Assembly: GCF_003265995.1 (NCBI RefSeq)
Contig: NZ_MVJN01000004.1
Span: 248,001-312,000, forward strand
Reading direction: 5' to 3'
Source: Legionella quinlivanii
Lineage (GTDB): Bacteria; Pseudomonadota; Gammaproteobacteria; Legionellales; Legionellaceae
DNA length: 64,000 nt
Positions 43,389 through 52,116 of this stretch are shown piece after piece. How positions within the stretch are numbered: the stretch's first letter is position 1; every line of letters begins with the position of its first letter. The notes beneath the pieces were generated by a model that made no database searches, was not told the origin of the DNA, and saw only the letters and a program-made list of their open reading frames with translations. Position numbers and translations under genes: made by a program.

Positions 43389-44778
43389 GTTGTCCTCGAT
43401 AATATGAAATGCTTGCCTGAATTGCGTTAATTAAATGGGTTTTGGGTTCATTCGTATAAAAAATTAATTCCTCATTATCTTGTGCGCTGGCAGAACGCAA
43501 TGCCTGATTTAACCATTTTATTCCTTGTTCATTTTGTTTCATCTGCAAATGAAGCAAGCCAAGATGATACGCGGCCTCCGGGAATAAGGGTTTAATATAG
43601 AGCGCTTTCTGAAACGAAATAAGTGCATTTTTATTTTCTTTTTGATCGACTTCCACCAGGCCAAGTAAAAAGTGACTCATGGCATCCAGGGGGTCAATTC
43701 TAATGGATTTTTCAAGTGAAACCTGAGCAGCATTGATATCACCCAAAGCAATCAATGCCTGAGCCTGACAACGGTAAAGCAGTGCTGTTTCTCCTTTAAG
43801 AAACAAATTATCAATTTTATTTAATGCCTCTTTATAATGGGTATTGGTTAATAACTCCTGAATAAGTTGAAGCGAATGAGTGGTTTCCTGAGAACTGGGC
43901 TTATATAAGGGAGTCTCCTTTTCTATTTTCGCCACAGCTAAACCAGCTTTCTTCGGCTGCTCTTTTATCTGGGTTATTTTTTTTAACCGGTATACTCCTT
44001 GAGTCATTTGTACAGAAAAATGATGCTGGCAATGGGTTACTAAATCGGCAGGCCCAAGAAACAAAATACCTTCTTCAACCAGATGCTCATAAAAAAACTG
44101 GAGAATATTTTCCACATGGCTTTTTGAAAAATAAATAAATACATTGCGGCAAAAAATTAAATCGAAGCTCTTAAATAACTTTCCCGGCTTCCGAAGATTG
44201 AAATATGAAAAACTGACCCGATTTTTAATTTCTTCATTCAAATAATATAATGAATCGCGTTTGATAAAATATTTTTCTCGCAGCTTATCTTCGGTAGCGC
44301 GCAGCCTGGACTCATTAAATGCTCCAGATATCCCTTTTTCAAGTGCGCTGTAACTTATATCCGTAGCTGCAAGCTCAATAGTCCAGCGATTAATATCGGA
44401 AAGCAGTTCATTCAATAAAATGGCAATTGAATAGATTTCTTCGCCTCTGGCACATCCAGCACTCCAGATACGAAGGCTGAGTGTTTGCTTCATTCTTTTT
44501 TCACTAATTAATTGTGGGAGCAATTCGTTTTTTAAATAGGAAAACAGGGGGGAATCACGAAAAAAATAACTTTCCTGCACCGTTAAAATATCAATGGTTG
44601 ACTTAATGAGCTTGTCATCTCCTGCTTGTAAAGCATTAAGATATTCTGTTTCACTCAAATTTAAGGAATCCATTAAGCGTCTTAACTCCTGGACACCCGA
44701 CTCCATCTGCTGCTCAGATAAAAGAAGGCCAGAATGAGCTGCAACCCATTCTTTCAGAATAACAATCCACTTATTCAT
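43378..44778 (-). CDS. cheR: CheR methyltransferase with TPR repeats
   Basis: Methylates receptor glutamates with S-adenosylmethionine. ATG 44778 is chosen because ATGAATAA overlaps the upstream cheW stop by 8 nt; a frame extends upstream to 44922 inside that gene but is not needed. 466 residues: CheR N-domain, SAM domain with RIWSAGCARGEEIYSIA near residue 105 and FDLIFCRNVFIYF near 205, then three to four TPR repeats (about 330-450, for example DPLDAMSHFLLGLVEVDQKE). The TPR tail is the WspC-type feature. Confidence 0.93.
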   Translation of the reverse strand: MNKWIVILKEWVAAHSGLLLSEQQMESGVQELRRLMDSLNLSETEYLNALQAGDDKLIKSTIDILTVQESYFFRDSPLFSYLKNELLPQLISEKRMKQTLSLRIWSAGCARGEEIYSIAILLNELLSDINRWTIELAATDISYSALEKGISGAFNESRLRATEDKLREKYFIKRDSLYYLNEEIKNRVSFSYFNLRKPGKLFKSFDLIFCRNVFIYFSKSHVENILQFFYEHLVEEGILFLGPADLVTHCQHHFSVQMTQGVYRLKKITQIKEQPKKAGLAVAKIEKETPLYKPSSQETTHSLQLIQELLTNTHYKEALNKIDNLFLKGETALLYRCQAQALIALGDINAAQVSLEKSIRIDPLDAMSHFLLGLVEVDQKENKNALISFQKALYIKPLFPEAAYHLGLLHLQMKQNEQGIKWLNQALRSASAQDNEELIFYTNEPKTHLINAIQASISYYRGQHDE

Positions 44779-45217
44779 GAGCACGCTCCAGGCAAGATTG
44801 AGGCCAGTGCAATAATTGCTCCAAATCCAGAATCCAGGCTGATGACGTTTCATCTTTGATAATTCCTTTGACATAAGACCAGGTTTTAGGCGGCTGTTGT
44901 ATAAGCTGTTCATTGATATCACAGACTTCCATCACTTCAGAAACAAATAAACCGACACATTGAGAAGATAAAGAACAGAGAATGATGGGGGTGTCCAAAT
45001 CGTAAGCGACTTTTGATGCTTCAAGCAGTTCGTATAAATGATACACAGGAACCGCTTGCCCATGATAGTTAAGAATACCTGCCAGTGCGGAATGCTGTTG
45101 AGGAATGTGTTGCAACTGTGCGATAGGCAAAATGAGAAAAACAAAATCCAGAGAGACTAAAATAATCTGCTCCCCTAACCTGAATTTAAGGTAATAAGAT
45201 TCCGGCTTCTCGCTCAT
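44771..45217 (-). CDS. cheW: CheW-like coupling protein (WspB position), first gene of operon
   Basis: 148 residues, minimal CheW fold: YLKFRLGEQIILVSLDFVFL, the loop HSALAGILNYHGQAVPVYHL and VGLFVSEVMEVCDINEQ. Expected to hold the receptor to the kinase. Leftward transcription of nine genes begins here. Only 51 bp separate it from the umuC stop, which leaves little room for a promoter, so the promoter may overlap the umuC 3' end or lie further upstream. Confidence 0.88.
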   Translation of the reverse strand: MSEKPESYYLKFRLGEQIILVSLDFVFLILPIAQLQHIPQQHSALAGILNYHGQAVPVYHLYELLEASKVAYDLDTPIILCSLSSQCVGLFVSEVMEVCDINEQLIQQPPKTWSYVKGIIKDETSSAWILDLEQLLHWPQSCLERAHE

Positions 45218-45268
45218 CCCTGGCTCCGCTCTTTCTATAAAGAATAGCCCAAGCCGCCATCTTTTACA

Positions 45269-46531
45269 TTATCTGGCATAAACCACAGGGAGATCCGACC
45301 AGCGAGTCGTGTAGCAAGGGGACATTAATTCCCGCTTCATCGCCCAATCTTTCCGAAAGCCTTCAGCAGCCAGCCTTACAGTTCGTGAACCGTATTTGGC
45401 ATTGATGCTATCCATCAACTTCATCAAGCTATGAGAACGTTCCAGCTCCTGGTCAGAGGGTTGATTAAACAAATCGGGCTGATAATGACTTTTACTTATT
45501 AAATCAGAAAGCAAAACACCTGACTTTTGATAATAAACTCCTTTACGGTAAATCTTTTTCAGACAATGTTTTGCCCATTTAGTGATAACACGCACATCAT
45601 CTGTGGGATTTATCAAACGAAACCCGATCGAATTTGAATACTGTTTCAAATCTTCGCGAAATGGGCTTGAGCGAATGAAAACCGATAAATAATGCGCCCT
45701 CAAGCCTTGCTTTCTAAGCTTGGCTGATGCGGTCGCCGAGTGATGGCTAATCGCCTCCTGGATTTGCTCATAATCGGACTGAAGCCCCCCGAAAGAGCAT
45801 GATGTCATAATGGACTGCCTGGGTTCAGGCTCCTCCAATTCAAGGCAGGAAACGCCATTCAATTCTAAAACCGTACGTTGGAGGACGACACTAAATTTCT
45901 TTTTAATTAAAAAGTGATCAGCCTTGGCCAGATCTTCGGCTGTATAAATGCCTATCTGATTCAATCGTTTCACTAATTGGCGCCCTACTCCCCAAATCTC
46001 TCGCGCATCCATTTGTTTAAGCCATAATTCTGCACTGCCATTAATTGAGTAAACCGGCGTTTTAAGGATTTTTTTTCCTACATGATTGGCTGCTTTTGCC
46101 AGGGTTTTAGTCGGCCCGATTCCAATCGAAACAGGAATACCGACCCATTTGAAAATAGTTTTTTGTAAATTCTGACAGAATTCTGTAACCTGAGACGCAG
46201 GCAGCGTGCTCAAATTTAAAAATGCTTCATCAATTGAATAAATTTCCGTGTCCGGCCAATGGTCTTCGATAACTCTCATTACGCGATTGGATAAGTCCCC
46301 GTATAAGGCATAGTTTGAGGAGAATACCTGAACCCCCAATTTCTTGCATAGACCCTTAACTTGAAAGTAAGGTGCCCCCATTGCAATGCCGAGTGCCTTG
46401 GCTTCATTGGAACGCGCAATCACGCAGCCATCATTATTACTCAGAACAACAATTGGAGTGGTTTGTAAATCAGGGCGAAACAGCCTTTCACAGCTGGCAT
46501 AAAAGTTATTACAATCGATGAGTGCAAACAC
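45269..46531 (-). CDS. umuC: Y-family DNA polymerase V subunit UmuC
   Basis: Translesion DNA polymerase, 420 residues (E. coli UmuC 422). Catalytic motifs FALIDCNNFYASCERLF and YSIDEAFLNL, IGIGPTKTLAKAANH and the helix-hairpin region IWGVGRQLVKRLNQIGIYTA are complete. No umuD lies in the window beside it, and no LexA-box-like CTGT-N8-ACAG was seen in the 135 bp before the start. It is therefore an orphan that needs UmuD' from elsewhere or works alone. Such copies are often plasmid- or island-borne. Confidence 0.94.
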   Translation of the reverse strand: MFALIDCNNFYASCERLFRPDLQTTPIVVLSNNDGCVIARSNEAKALGIAMGAPYFQVKGLCKKLGVQVFSSNYALYGDLSNRVMRVIEDHWPDTEIYSIDEAFLNLSTLPASQVTEFCQNLQKTIFKWVGIPVSIGIGPTKTLAKAANHVGKKILKTPVYSINGSAELWLKQMDAREIWGVGRQLVKRLNQIGIYTAEDLAKADHFLIKKKFSVVLQRTVLELNGVSCLELEEPEPRQSIMTSCSFGGLQSDYEQIQEAISHHSATASAKLRKQGLRAHYLSVFIRSSPFREDLKQYSNSIGFRLINPTDDVRVITKWAKHCLKKIYRKGVYYQKSGVLLSDLISKSHYQPDLFNQPSDQELERSHSLMKLMDSINAKYGSRTVRLAAEGFRKDWAMKRELMSPCYTTRWSDLPVVYAR

Positions 46532-46666
46532 AGAGCCACCTCTTTAATGGTTAACTCCAATCCTTATGGGCATTTTGAATTTTGTACGTAATTCAAATGT
46601 AGTCTAAATCTTCTATCCTGTAAACTGAAATTACTGGAATAACCCATGCCGGCATGTCTGTGGCGC

Positions 46667-47641
46667 TCATCCCGCAGCCTCTGGGAAAACAAGTGGAAAA
46701 ACTAATAAACCAATGACGTATATACCATAGAGTGAAAGCATAATCAGACCATGACGTTTTGTCATTTTCCCTGTCTTCCAAAAGATCAGCATTATCCCGA
46801 TAATCATAATAAACACCCAGCTAAAGGCGTAATATTTCGTAAATAAATCCATCGTCAGCGGTCTGATGATTGCAGCAGTTCCGGTTATTAATCCTAAATT
46901 GAGAATATTGGCGCCGATGATATTGCTAATCGAGAGATCGCTCACATTCTTTTTCGCGGATTTAATCGCGGTAATCAACTCCGGCAAGGAAGTACCCACT
47001 GCAACGACTGTCAGCCCGATAATGAATGAAGGGATTTTCAAGGCAGTCGCAATAGCAGTGCCTGAATTTACCAGCAGCCAGCTTCCCGAGATCACCAGGA
47101 CGATTCCAATCCCGAAATACAGTATTGATTTGCCCATGGAATCATTCATTTCAGGGACTATGGCTTCTTCTTTCGCGGTTGTTTTCCTGCGCTCGGATCG
47201 GGCTTTTACTAAATTTAATAACAAGTAAACAAGGGCAGAAATGACCAGGAACACCCCTCCCCAGCGGCTGATTTCAAGATTCCACGCAAAAATGAAAACA
47301 AATACCGTAGTGAACAGCATCCACAGCGCGCGTCTTTTAAAGGGAAGCAGTTCAACTGAAATGGGAGCAATAATGGCTGTTAAACTAACGATTAAACCAA
47401 TGTTGGCTATGGCAGATCCCAGAGCATTACCAAGCGCGATTCCCGAATCGCCCAGATAACTTGCAGTGGCCGATACCACAAACTCAGGAGCGGTTGTAGC
47501 AAGACTTACAATGGTTCCACCAATAATAAATCTTGGAATCTTCAGGCGGTAGGCAATCATCGTACTTGAATTAACAAATAAATCCCCGCCCTTTAAGATG
47601 AGAATAAACCCCAGTGCAAACAAAATCAGCTCAGTAATCAT
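46667..47641 (-). CDS. Calcium/sodium antiporter (CaCA family, YrbG-like)
   Basis: Inner-membrane cation exchanger of 324 residues with about ten hydrophobic segments. The two inverted alpha repeats are clear: GNALGSAIANIGLIVSLTAI near residue 70 and SNIIGANILNLGLITGTAAI near residue 245, each preceded by the PEF/PEL motif (TTAPEFVVS, TSLPELITA) with the transport Glu. Leftward, upstream of umuC and separated by a 135-bp gap. No regulator is linked. Confidence 0.93.
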   Translation of the reverse strand: MITELILFALGFILILKGGDLFVNSSTMIAYRLKIPRFIIGGTIVSLATTAPEFVVSATASYLGDSGIALGNALGSAIANIGLIVSLTAIIAPISVELLPFKRRALWMLFTTVFVFIFAWNLEISRWGGVFLVISALVYLLLNLVKARSERRKTTAKEEAIVPEMNDSMGKSILYFGIGIVLVISGSWLLVNSGTAIATALKIPSFIIGLTVVAVGTSLPELITAIKSAKKNVSDLSISNIIGANILNLGLITGTAAIIRPLTMDLFTKYYAFSWVFIMIIGIMLIFWKTGKMTKRHGLIMLSLYGIYVIGLLVFPLVFPEAAG

Positions 47642-47845
47642 ATTCCAGGACCTTGAAGCTGCTTTCTCATAGTATAGCGGACAGTTTCAGACTATTAGTA
47701 AACAGCATAATCGAATTGCTAAAAGAGGCCACGTTTGTCTCATATCGAACAACCAAAACCCCAATTACACAAATAATAAATTTAAAGTTTTATTTTTAAC
47801 CATATATAATATATAATGATCGGTTTTTATTAAGATAAACCACTT

Positions 47846-48757
47846 ATGCAACTAATTACAAAACTGACTCCATTTCAAATCGATGCGGCTGCCTTGTGGT
47901 GGAGACTGCATTTGCAGGGCATTTTGAATGCTGATGATCCTAAGCTATTGAGCCAAAAGATGACTTTGGAATACCAGAAACTGAGAAAACAATTTACTGA
48001 CAAAGCAAATAGTGCTCGTAAAGACTGGCCAGCCCTCTTTGAACAAGTGATCCGTGACTTATTAAGAAAGCAAAATGAAGAAGGAGACGCTCATTTATGT
48101 CTCCTGGATTTAAATCCCAAAGGGCTTCAGCGCTCCAGTTTTTTGGTCAACGTGATTAGAGAACTTAAAAGCAGATATGATATTGAACTCAATATTTTTA
48201 TGTTTCCTATCCAAAATATTGAAATGAGGTTCATTGATAAGCATTTCATTACGATTAATGAGCAACGAAGCCACGCTGCTTCATTTATTCAGTCCTGCAT
48301 GGCAGCAGAATTAATGCATCGGATTTTAACAACCGATAATATCAATCTGCATGATTTAGGCAATGAATTAAAGAAAAATAAACACTATTCTTCTTTCACT
48401 CCTGCAGACCGGATCTTCAGACATTATGAACAACTTAAGGTCGCCTATGGAAATAGTCAACAGGAAGCTATTAAGTTAGAAATGATGCGCTATCGAAATC
48501 ATGTTTTATTTGCATTTGATTCGGTTTCTGTCCATCGTTATGCCAATGAAACTGCTGATGAGGCAATGATACAATTTTACACAAGAGCTCCTGGATTTGG
48601 CCATAGCCGGGTTACTATCCCCTTTTTCAAACCCGCTATAATTGAAAATACCGTATCGCAAGCTATTCCTGGCAATACTGTAAAGCCAGCGATATGGTTC
48701 TCAGAAGAACATTATGCCTCAGATGATAATCTTGCAGTCCTGCGTTCGTCGCAATGA
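47846..48757 (+). CDS. Hypothetical protein, 303 aa, effector candidate
   Basis: Not recognised. The first 90 residues are helical (MQLITKLTPFQIDAAALWWR). An alternating strand/helix region follows (HLCLLDLNPKGLQRSSFLVN, IELNIFMFPIQNIEMRFID). The C-terminal part contains HVLFAFDSVSVHRYANET and FYTRAPGFGHSRVTIPFFKP. The last 20 residues are acidic/Ser-rich (FSEEHYASDDNLAVLRSSQ), which resembles Dot/Icm C-terminal signals. No signal peptide or membrane helix. It stands alone behind a very AT-rich leader. Confidence 0.6.
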   Translation: MQLITKLTPFQIDAAALWWRLHLQGILNADDPKLLSQKMTLEYQKLRKQFTDKANSARKDWPALFEQVIRDLLRKQNEEGDAHLCLLDLNPKGLQRSSFLVNVIRELKSRYDIELNIFMFPIQNIEMRFIDKHFITINEQRSHAASFIQSCMAAELMHRILTTDNINLHDLGNELKKNKHYSSFTPADRIFRHYEQLKVAYGNSQQEAIKLEMMRYRNHVLFAFDSVSVHRYANETADEAMIQFYTRAPGFGHSRVTIPFFKPAIIENTVSQAIPGNTVKPAIWFSEEHYASDDNLAVLRSSQ

Positions 48758-48777
48758 GAACTGTTGATAAGCGCCAC

Positions 48778-48861
48778 CCCGCTTCAAAAGCGGGTCTCCC
48801 CATATACAAATAACACATGAAAAGAACATGTTGTTGATATGATGCATTGACATGTTCTTTT
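48778..48861. terminator. Two hairpins after the 303-aa gene
   Basis: First stem CCCGCTT / AAGCGGG (48778-48794). Second is a perfect 12-bp inverted repeat AAAAGAACATGT (48820-48831) / ACATGTTCTTTT (48850-48861) with an 18-base loop, followed by TTGATT. The second resembles a terminator for the upstream gene, but its symmetry would also suit an operator for the gene starting at 48901. Confidence 0.5.
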
Positions 48862-48900
48862 TGATTGAATATTATCCAATTTTAATTAACAGAGATTAAT

Positions 48901-49422
48901 ATGAAAAATCCAATGGCATTTTTTGCAGCAACAGCAAAAGAATTAGATCGTCTTGAGAAATTTAAAACTCCAGCTAACCAGTTTACAGTAGACGATTATC
49001 GCCAGACTGCAGACTTGTATACATCGGCAAGGGAAATCTCAGGAGACTGCCCTGAAGAGGTTAAGGCTAACATTGAAAAACTTAAAGCCGAGTTATTTGA
49101 ATCCATATTGGAGATTATCAATCTCAAGTTTGTTGATGCGAATATTAAATTGACAGAAGCTAATAAAATAATGGATTGCTTAAAAGCTTATCTTAAGGAC
49201 AACAAAAATCCTGACTACTCATACACTCAATCTCAATATACGTTAGCAAAGGATAAAGGAATCGAAGGACTTAAGATTGAATCGGCAAAAATCGATTTCA
49301 AAAATCAATTGTTCAATGTAAACTCTGAACTTTTATGCAAGCCAAGTGATTGGACGAGGGCCGTATTAGCCGAAGAATCCGAAGGAGATTTATCAATATC
49401 CAGTTGCTTAAGCCCGCTTTGA
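48901..49422 (+). CDS. Hypothetical helical protein, 173 aa
   Basis: Not recognised. Entirely alpha-helical and charged: MKNPMAFFAATAKELDRLEK, then DYRQTADLYTSAREISGDCP and LTEANKIMDCLKAYLKDNKN. Ends EESEGDLSISSCLSPL, an acidic then Ser-rich tail of the kind seen on Dot/Icm substrates. No signal peptide. The style (short helical bundle, own transcription unit) matches small effectors, but function is unknown. Confidence 0.55.
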   Translation: MKNPMAFFAATAKELDRLEKFKTPANQFTVDDYRQTADLYTSAREISGDCPEEVKANIEKLKAELFESILEIINLKFVDANIKLTEANKIMDCLKAYLKDNKNPDYSYTQSQYTLAKDKGIEGLKIESAKIDFKNQLFNVNSELLCKPSDWTRAVLAEESEGDLSISSCLSPL

Positions 49423-49545
49423 TAATTGTCTATTAAATCTTCAATTGATTAAGAGGAATGCAAGACGTTAAAAACATTACCGGCTGGCATCTCCTCTTTA
49501 ATTTCGAGATTATCAGAAAAAAGGCTGTGGAGAATTTTCTATCCC

Positions 49546-50046
49546 TTATTCAGATATTAATTTTTTAGCATCTTTTAAAAGAAGTAATAATTGATTTTCT
49601 CGTATTGGAGAAGGCTCAAATCCAAACCGTTTATAAAAAGCGTTCGCTTTTTCATCTATAGCATGAACTAATAAAGCTCTCACACCGCCTTGCTCTGCAA
49701 TTTGCAAGGTTTTTAATATCGCATCTTTAAGCATTCCTTTTCCAATACTCCTTCCCTGATATGTATGATGTACAGCTAATCTTGCTAAAATAACAACAGG
49801 AATTGGATATTTTCCCATACCTTTTTTTATACGCTCTGATGCTTCCCCAATATCCACCTGCCCTACTGTAAGACTGTAAAAACCAACCACAAGGTTTTTA
49901 TCAGTAACGATGAAGATGTTCGCAGAACCGGACATTTTTGCTTGAAAAGCATATTTTTTTAACCATTCATCTAATTCAGGATAATTACTATTAAAACCCA
50001 TTAGATCATGATCTTTATTTAAAATTTCAGGTTTTTTTAACGTCAT
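49546..50046 (-). CDS. GNAT acetyltransferase toxin (TacT/AtaT-like)
   Basis: 166 residues from ATG 50046, which overlaps the antitoxin end by 20 nt. The acetyl-CoA loop is HHTYQGRSIGKGMLKDAI, and RALLVHAIDEKANAFYKRFG FEPSP, split here for length, is the typical C-terminal GNAT end with the Tyr. Family members paired with DUF1778 antitoxins acetylate the amino group of charged tRNAs and block translation. The pair order (antitoxin then toxin) and overlap are standard. Likely intact. Confidence 0.88.
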   Translation of the reverse strand: MTLKKPEILNKDHDLMGFNSNYPELDEWLKKYAFQAKMSGSANIFIVTDKNLVVGFYSLTVGQVDIGEASERIKKGMGKYPIPVVILARLAVHHTYQGRSIGKGMLKDAILKTLQIAEQGGVRALLVHAIDEKANAFYKRFGFEPSPIRENQLLLLLKDAKKLISE

Positions 50047-50422
50047 TTTGATCCCAGGGAGATGATAAAGAAAATAAATCCTTGAGTCCTTCATTCTCTT
50101 GCTGGGGGCGATTTAGAATTTCGGAAAACTTATTAAAAACATCCTCGGAAACCATGAAGAGTCTTTGATCTAAAATGACTTTTTCAGCAGCTTGATAAGC
50201 GCTATCCATTATAAAATCGGTCAATGATTTATGGCTTAGCTCGGAGGCCATCCGAATTATTTTAGCTTGCGTTTCAGACGCCCGAAAACCTAATCGAGAA
50301 TTTTTTGCACTCGCAGTCCTTGACTGCGTACTTTTGTGTGTACTTTTGACCCTTCTTTGATCTTTAGCTACAGGTGCTTTTGTATGTTCCACCTTTCTGG
50401 CATCTGTCATCATATTTCTCAA
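50027..50422 (-). CDS. DUF1778 antitoxin
   Basis: 131 residues from TTG 50422, preferred because AAGGAG lies 7 nt upstream; ATG 50413 is the alternative without SD. The DUF1778 core, LGFRASETQAKIIRMASELS, then KSLTDFIMDSAYQAAEKVI, holds a ribbon-helix-helix DNA-binding and toxin-binding fold near residues 40-90. The N-terminal 35 residues are an unusual basic Lys/Ser/Thr extension (KDQRRVKSTHKSTQSRTASA) not needed by the family. Probably autoregulates the operon. Confidence 0.85.
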   Translation of the reverse strand: MRNMMTDARKVEHTKAPVAKDQRRVKSTHKSTQSRTASAKNSRLGFRASETQAKIIRMASELSHKSLTDFIMDSAYQAAEKVILDQRLFMVSEDVFNKFSEILNRPQQENEGLKDLFSLSSPWDQNDVKKT

Positions 50423-50577
50423 AACAAATCTCCTTAACCATATGTTAGTACAATTGACACACATTATCAATGAAAGCTTGCAGCTGAATTATCTGTTTAG
50501 CACATCAGACTAAAAATAAATTTATAATTATTTCATATAGATACAATAAAAATGAATTAAAATAAAGCAGCGTTAGG

Positions 50578-50803
50578 ATGTCAAGACTGGTTCTCTCTAA
50601 AAAAAGAGGTTAAAATGCCTTTCCGCAAAGTCCTATTCAGGATGACAATTTTGTGGATAACTTATTCTCCCTATTTGCCATCTGGTTGTTCAAACTCCCC
50701 GAACTGCTCTCAAAACCCTTATATTTTAAGGCTTCTATTACTCATTAATATCTATCGGCTTAGCTCAGTTATCCCCAAAAACTGTGGATAACTGTGTGTA
50801 TAG
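50578..50803. repeat. 226-bp element with three DnaA-box-like sites, copy 2
   Basis: Same length and ends as 36045-36270 (ATGTCAAGACTG start, GTGTGTATAG end), same orientation. Boxes are TGTGGATAA at 50652-50660, TTATCCCCA at 50769-50777 (one mismatch) and TGTGGATAA at 50783-50791. Shared blocks also include AAAAAAGA, TAAAATGC, GCAAA and AAGGC; the rest has diverged. It fills most of the 517-bp gap between the DUF1778 gene and the secreted protein. Confidence 0.75.
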
Positions 50804-50862
50804 ATGCAATAAATTGAAAATAAAACAAGTGATTTTCGTTAATTCGATTTAGGATGTTGTCA

Positions 50863-50881
50863 TTCCCGCGCCAGGCGGGAA
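50863..50881. repeat. Palindromic repeat, family C copy 2
   Basis: Hairpin TTCCCGC-GCCAG-GCGGGAA, the core of the family seen at 29982-30060. A second imperfect pair surrounds it. It lies about 60 nt past the stop of the leftward 50940-51836 gene and may serve as its terminator. Confidence 0.55.
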
Positions 50882-50939
50882 TCTATGCGTGATTTGGCAC
50901 TGAGCCAGGATTAGATTGCCTGGCTAGTGCTAAAGCGTG

Positions 50940-51836
50940 TTATCTCTGATGTTGGAAAAACAAATTATTGTCGCCATACTCAGAGGCCAACAGTTCGCTT
51001 TCTAACATTAGGCTGCCTACATGGTATTCATTGCCCTGGTATAGACCATAAACTTCGTAGATAGGGCCGATAGAGACCTGTGACAGTGAAACTCTGAAGT
51101 CATCGCGTGAATCAGCTGGAATGATATTTTGCACCTCAGTGGCCGGTTTAAAATAAATTCTCTCAGGATAAACCGGAATTCCCGCAGGTTGACCATCCCT
51201 ATCCCATGCCGCTAAACGCCATAGACCCAATTCATTGGCAGGATCATGAGTCCATTCAAAAATTAACTCAATTGCCCGAAGGATTTTGCCTTTAGGATGC
51301 TCTATTTTATTTGAGAAATCCTTCGCAAAAAAGTTCCAATCGCCGCCCTGGCCTTCCAAAGAATTAATGGCATGGATATTTACGGATGCATGCTTATCAA
51401 TTAAAAATTTAACCGCCATTCCTGGAACAAAACTGGTATCACTCGCAGGCATCGCCATAGACAAGCGTGCTATTCCAATAGCTCCCGTTTTATAAATCCC
51501 TGTGAATGGATGATCATTTGTTGGAATGAATCGGATTTTTCCTACGGAACCATTTGAATGAAGAATTTTTGCTCTTCCTTCAGGCTCTTCATCACTTTCG
51601 TGATCAAAAGAGGGTCTTAAATTGAAAAATCCTTTAATGGTAACAAGCAGTTGTTTAAAGCTATTCTCTGTAAGTTTTGGTAACGGATTACTCGTGTGAC
51701 TTTTACTCACTTCGCTCCACAAGAGCTCCTGTTTTTCTTCAGCAGATAAGCTCTGATAATTAGCGGGTAATTGAGCAAAAGATATCGAGTTAATAAAAAA
51801 AAGGCTTATAAAAAAATACAATAAACGACAACGCAT
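50940..51836 (-). CDS. Secreted protein, 298 aa, unknown
   Basis: Cleavable signal peptide: RCRLLYFFISLFFINSISFA, then QLPANYQSLS. The mature part contains KIRFIPTNDHPFTGIYKTGA, IGIARLSMAMP, FVPGMAVKFLID and SLEGQGGDWNFFAKDFSNKI. This layout loosely recalls the core of catalase-fold proteins, but the heme-ligand tyrosine cannot be verified, so no enzymatic function is assigned. The protein is exported by Sec to the periplasm or beyond. Monocistronic, with repeats on both sides. Confidence 0.7.
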   Translation of the reverse strand: MRCRLLYFFISLFFINSISFAQLPANYQSLSAEEKQELLWSEVSKSHTSNPLPKLTENSFKQLLVTIKGFFNLRPSFDHESDEEPEGRAKILHSNGSVGKIRFIPTNDHPFTGIYKTGAIGIARLSMAMPASDTSFVPGMAVKFLIDKHASVNIHAINSLEGQGGDWNFFAKDFSNKIEHPKGKILRAIELIFEWTHDPANELGLWRLAAWDRDGQPAGIPVYPERIYFKPATEVQNIIPADSRDDFRVSLSQVSIGPIYEVYGLYQGNEYHVGSLMLESELLASEYGDNNLFFQHQR

Positions 51837-51918
51837 TACTTCCTCCTTGAGATAGAATCATGGATTCTGCTGATAAACCGGAGTTGTTGCATAAATGAAG
51901 ATAGATGCACAAAAACCG

Positions 51919-52000
51919 TCTTTGCGAGCGTCAGCGAAGCAGCTCCTAACCTTTGTTCAAGTTTCGATCTGGATTGCTTCACTTCGTTCGCAAAGACGAC
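51919..52000. repeat. Dispersed palindromic repeat, family A copy 3 (inverted)
   Basis: Opposite orientation to copies 1 and 2: left arm CGTCTTTGCGAGCGTCAGCG, right arm ending TTCGTTCGCAAAGACG. The left flank carries TTGTTGCATAAATG and GATGCACAAAAA, matching (in complement) the right flank of copy 1. The element is thus longer than its palindromic core. Confidence 0.8.
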
Positions 52001-52116
52001 AAGTTAGCTGCTTAGCCCTATTTTTGAAACAACTCCGTATAAACCACAGAACATAAAAAAACCTAGAGTAACCGAACAAAAAGAATAAAGAAACCAGAAG
52101 ATCCTTCCTGCTTTGA

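Noticed and set aside
44779-44922. N-terminal extension of CheR to 44922
   Set aside because: It would overlap cheW by about 150 nt; ATG 44778 gives a normal CheR start and a typical 8-nt overlap.
46532-46666. LexA box upstream of umuC
   Set aside because: No CTGT-N8-ACAG-like palindrome was found in the gap.
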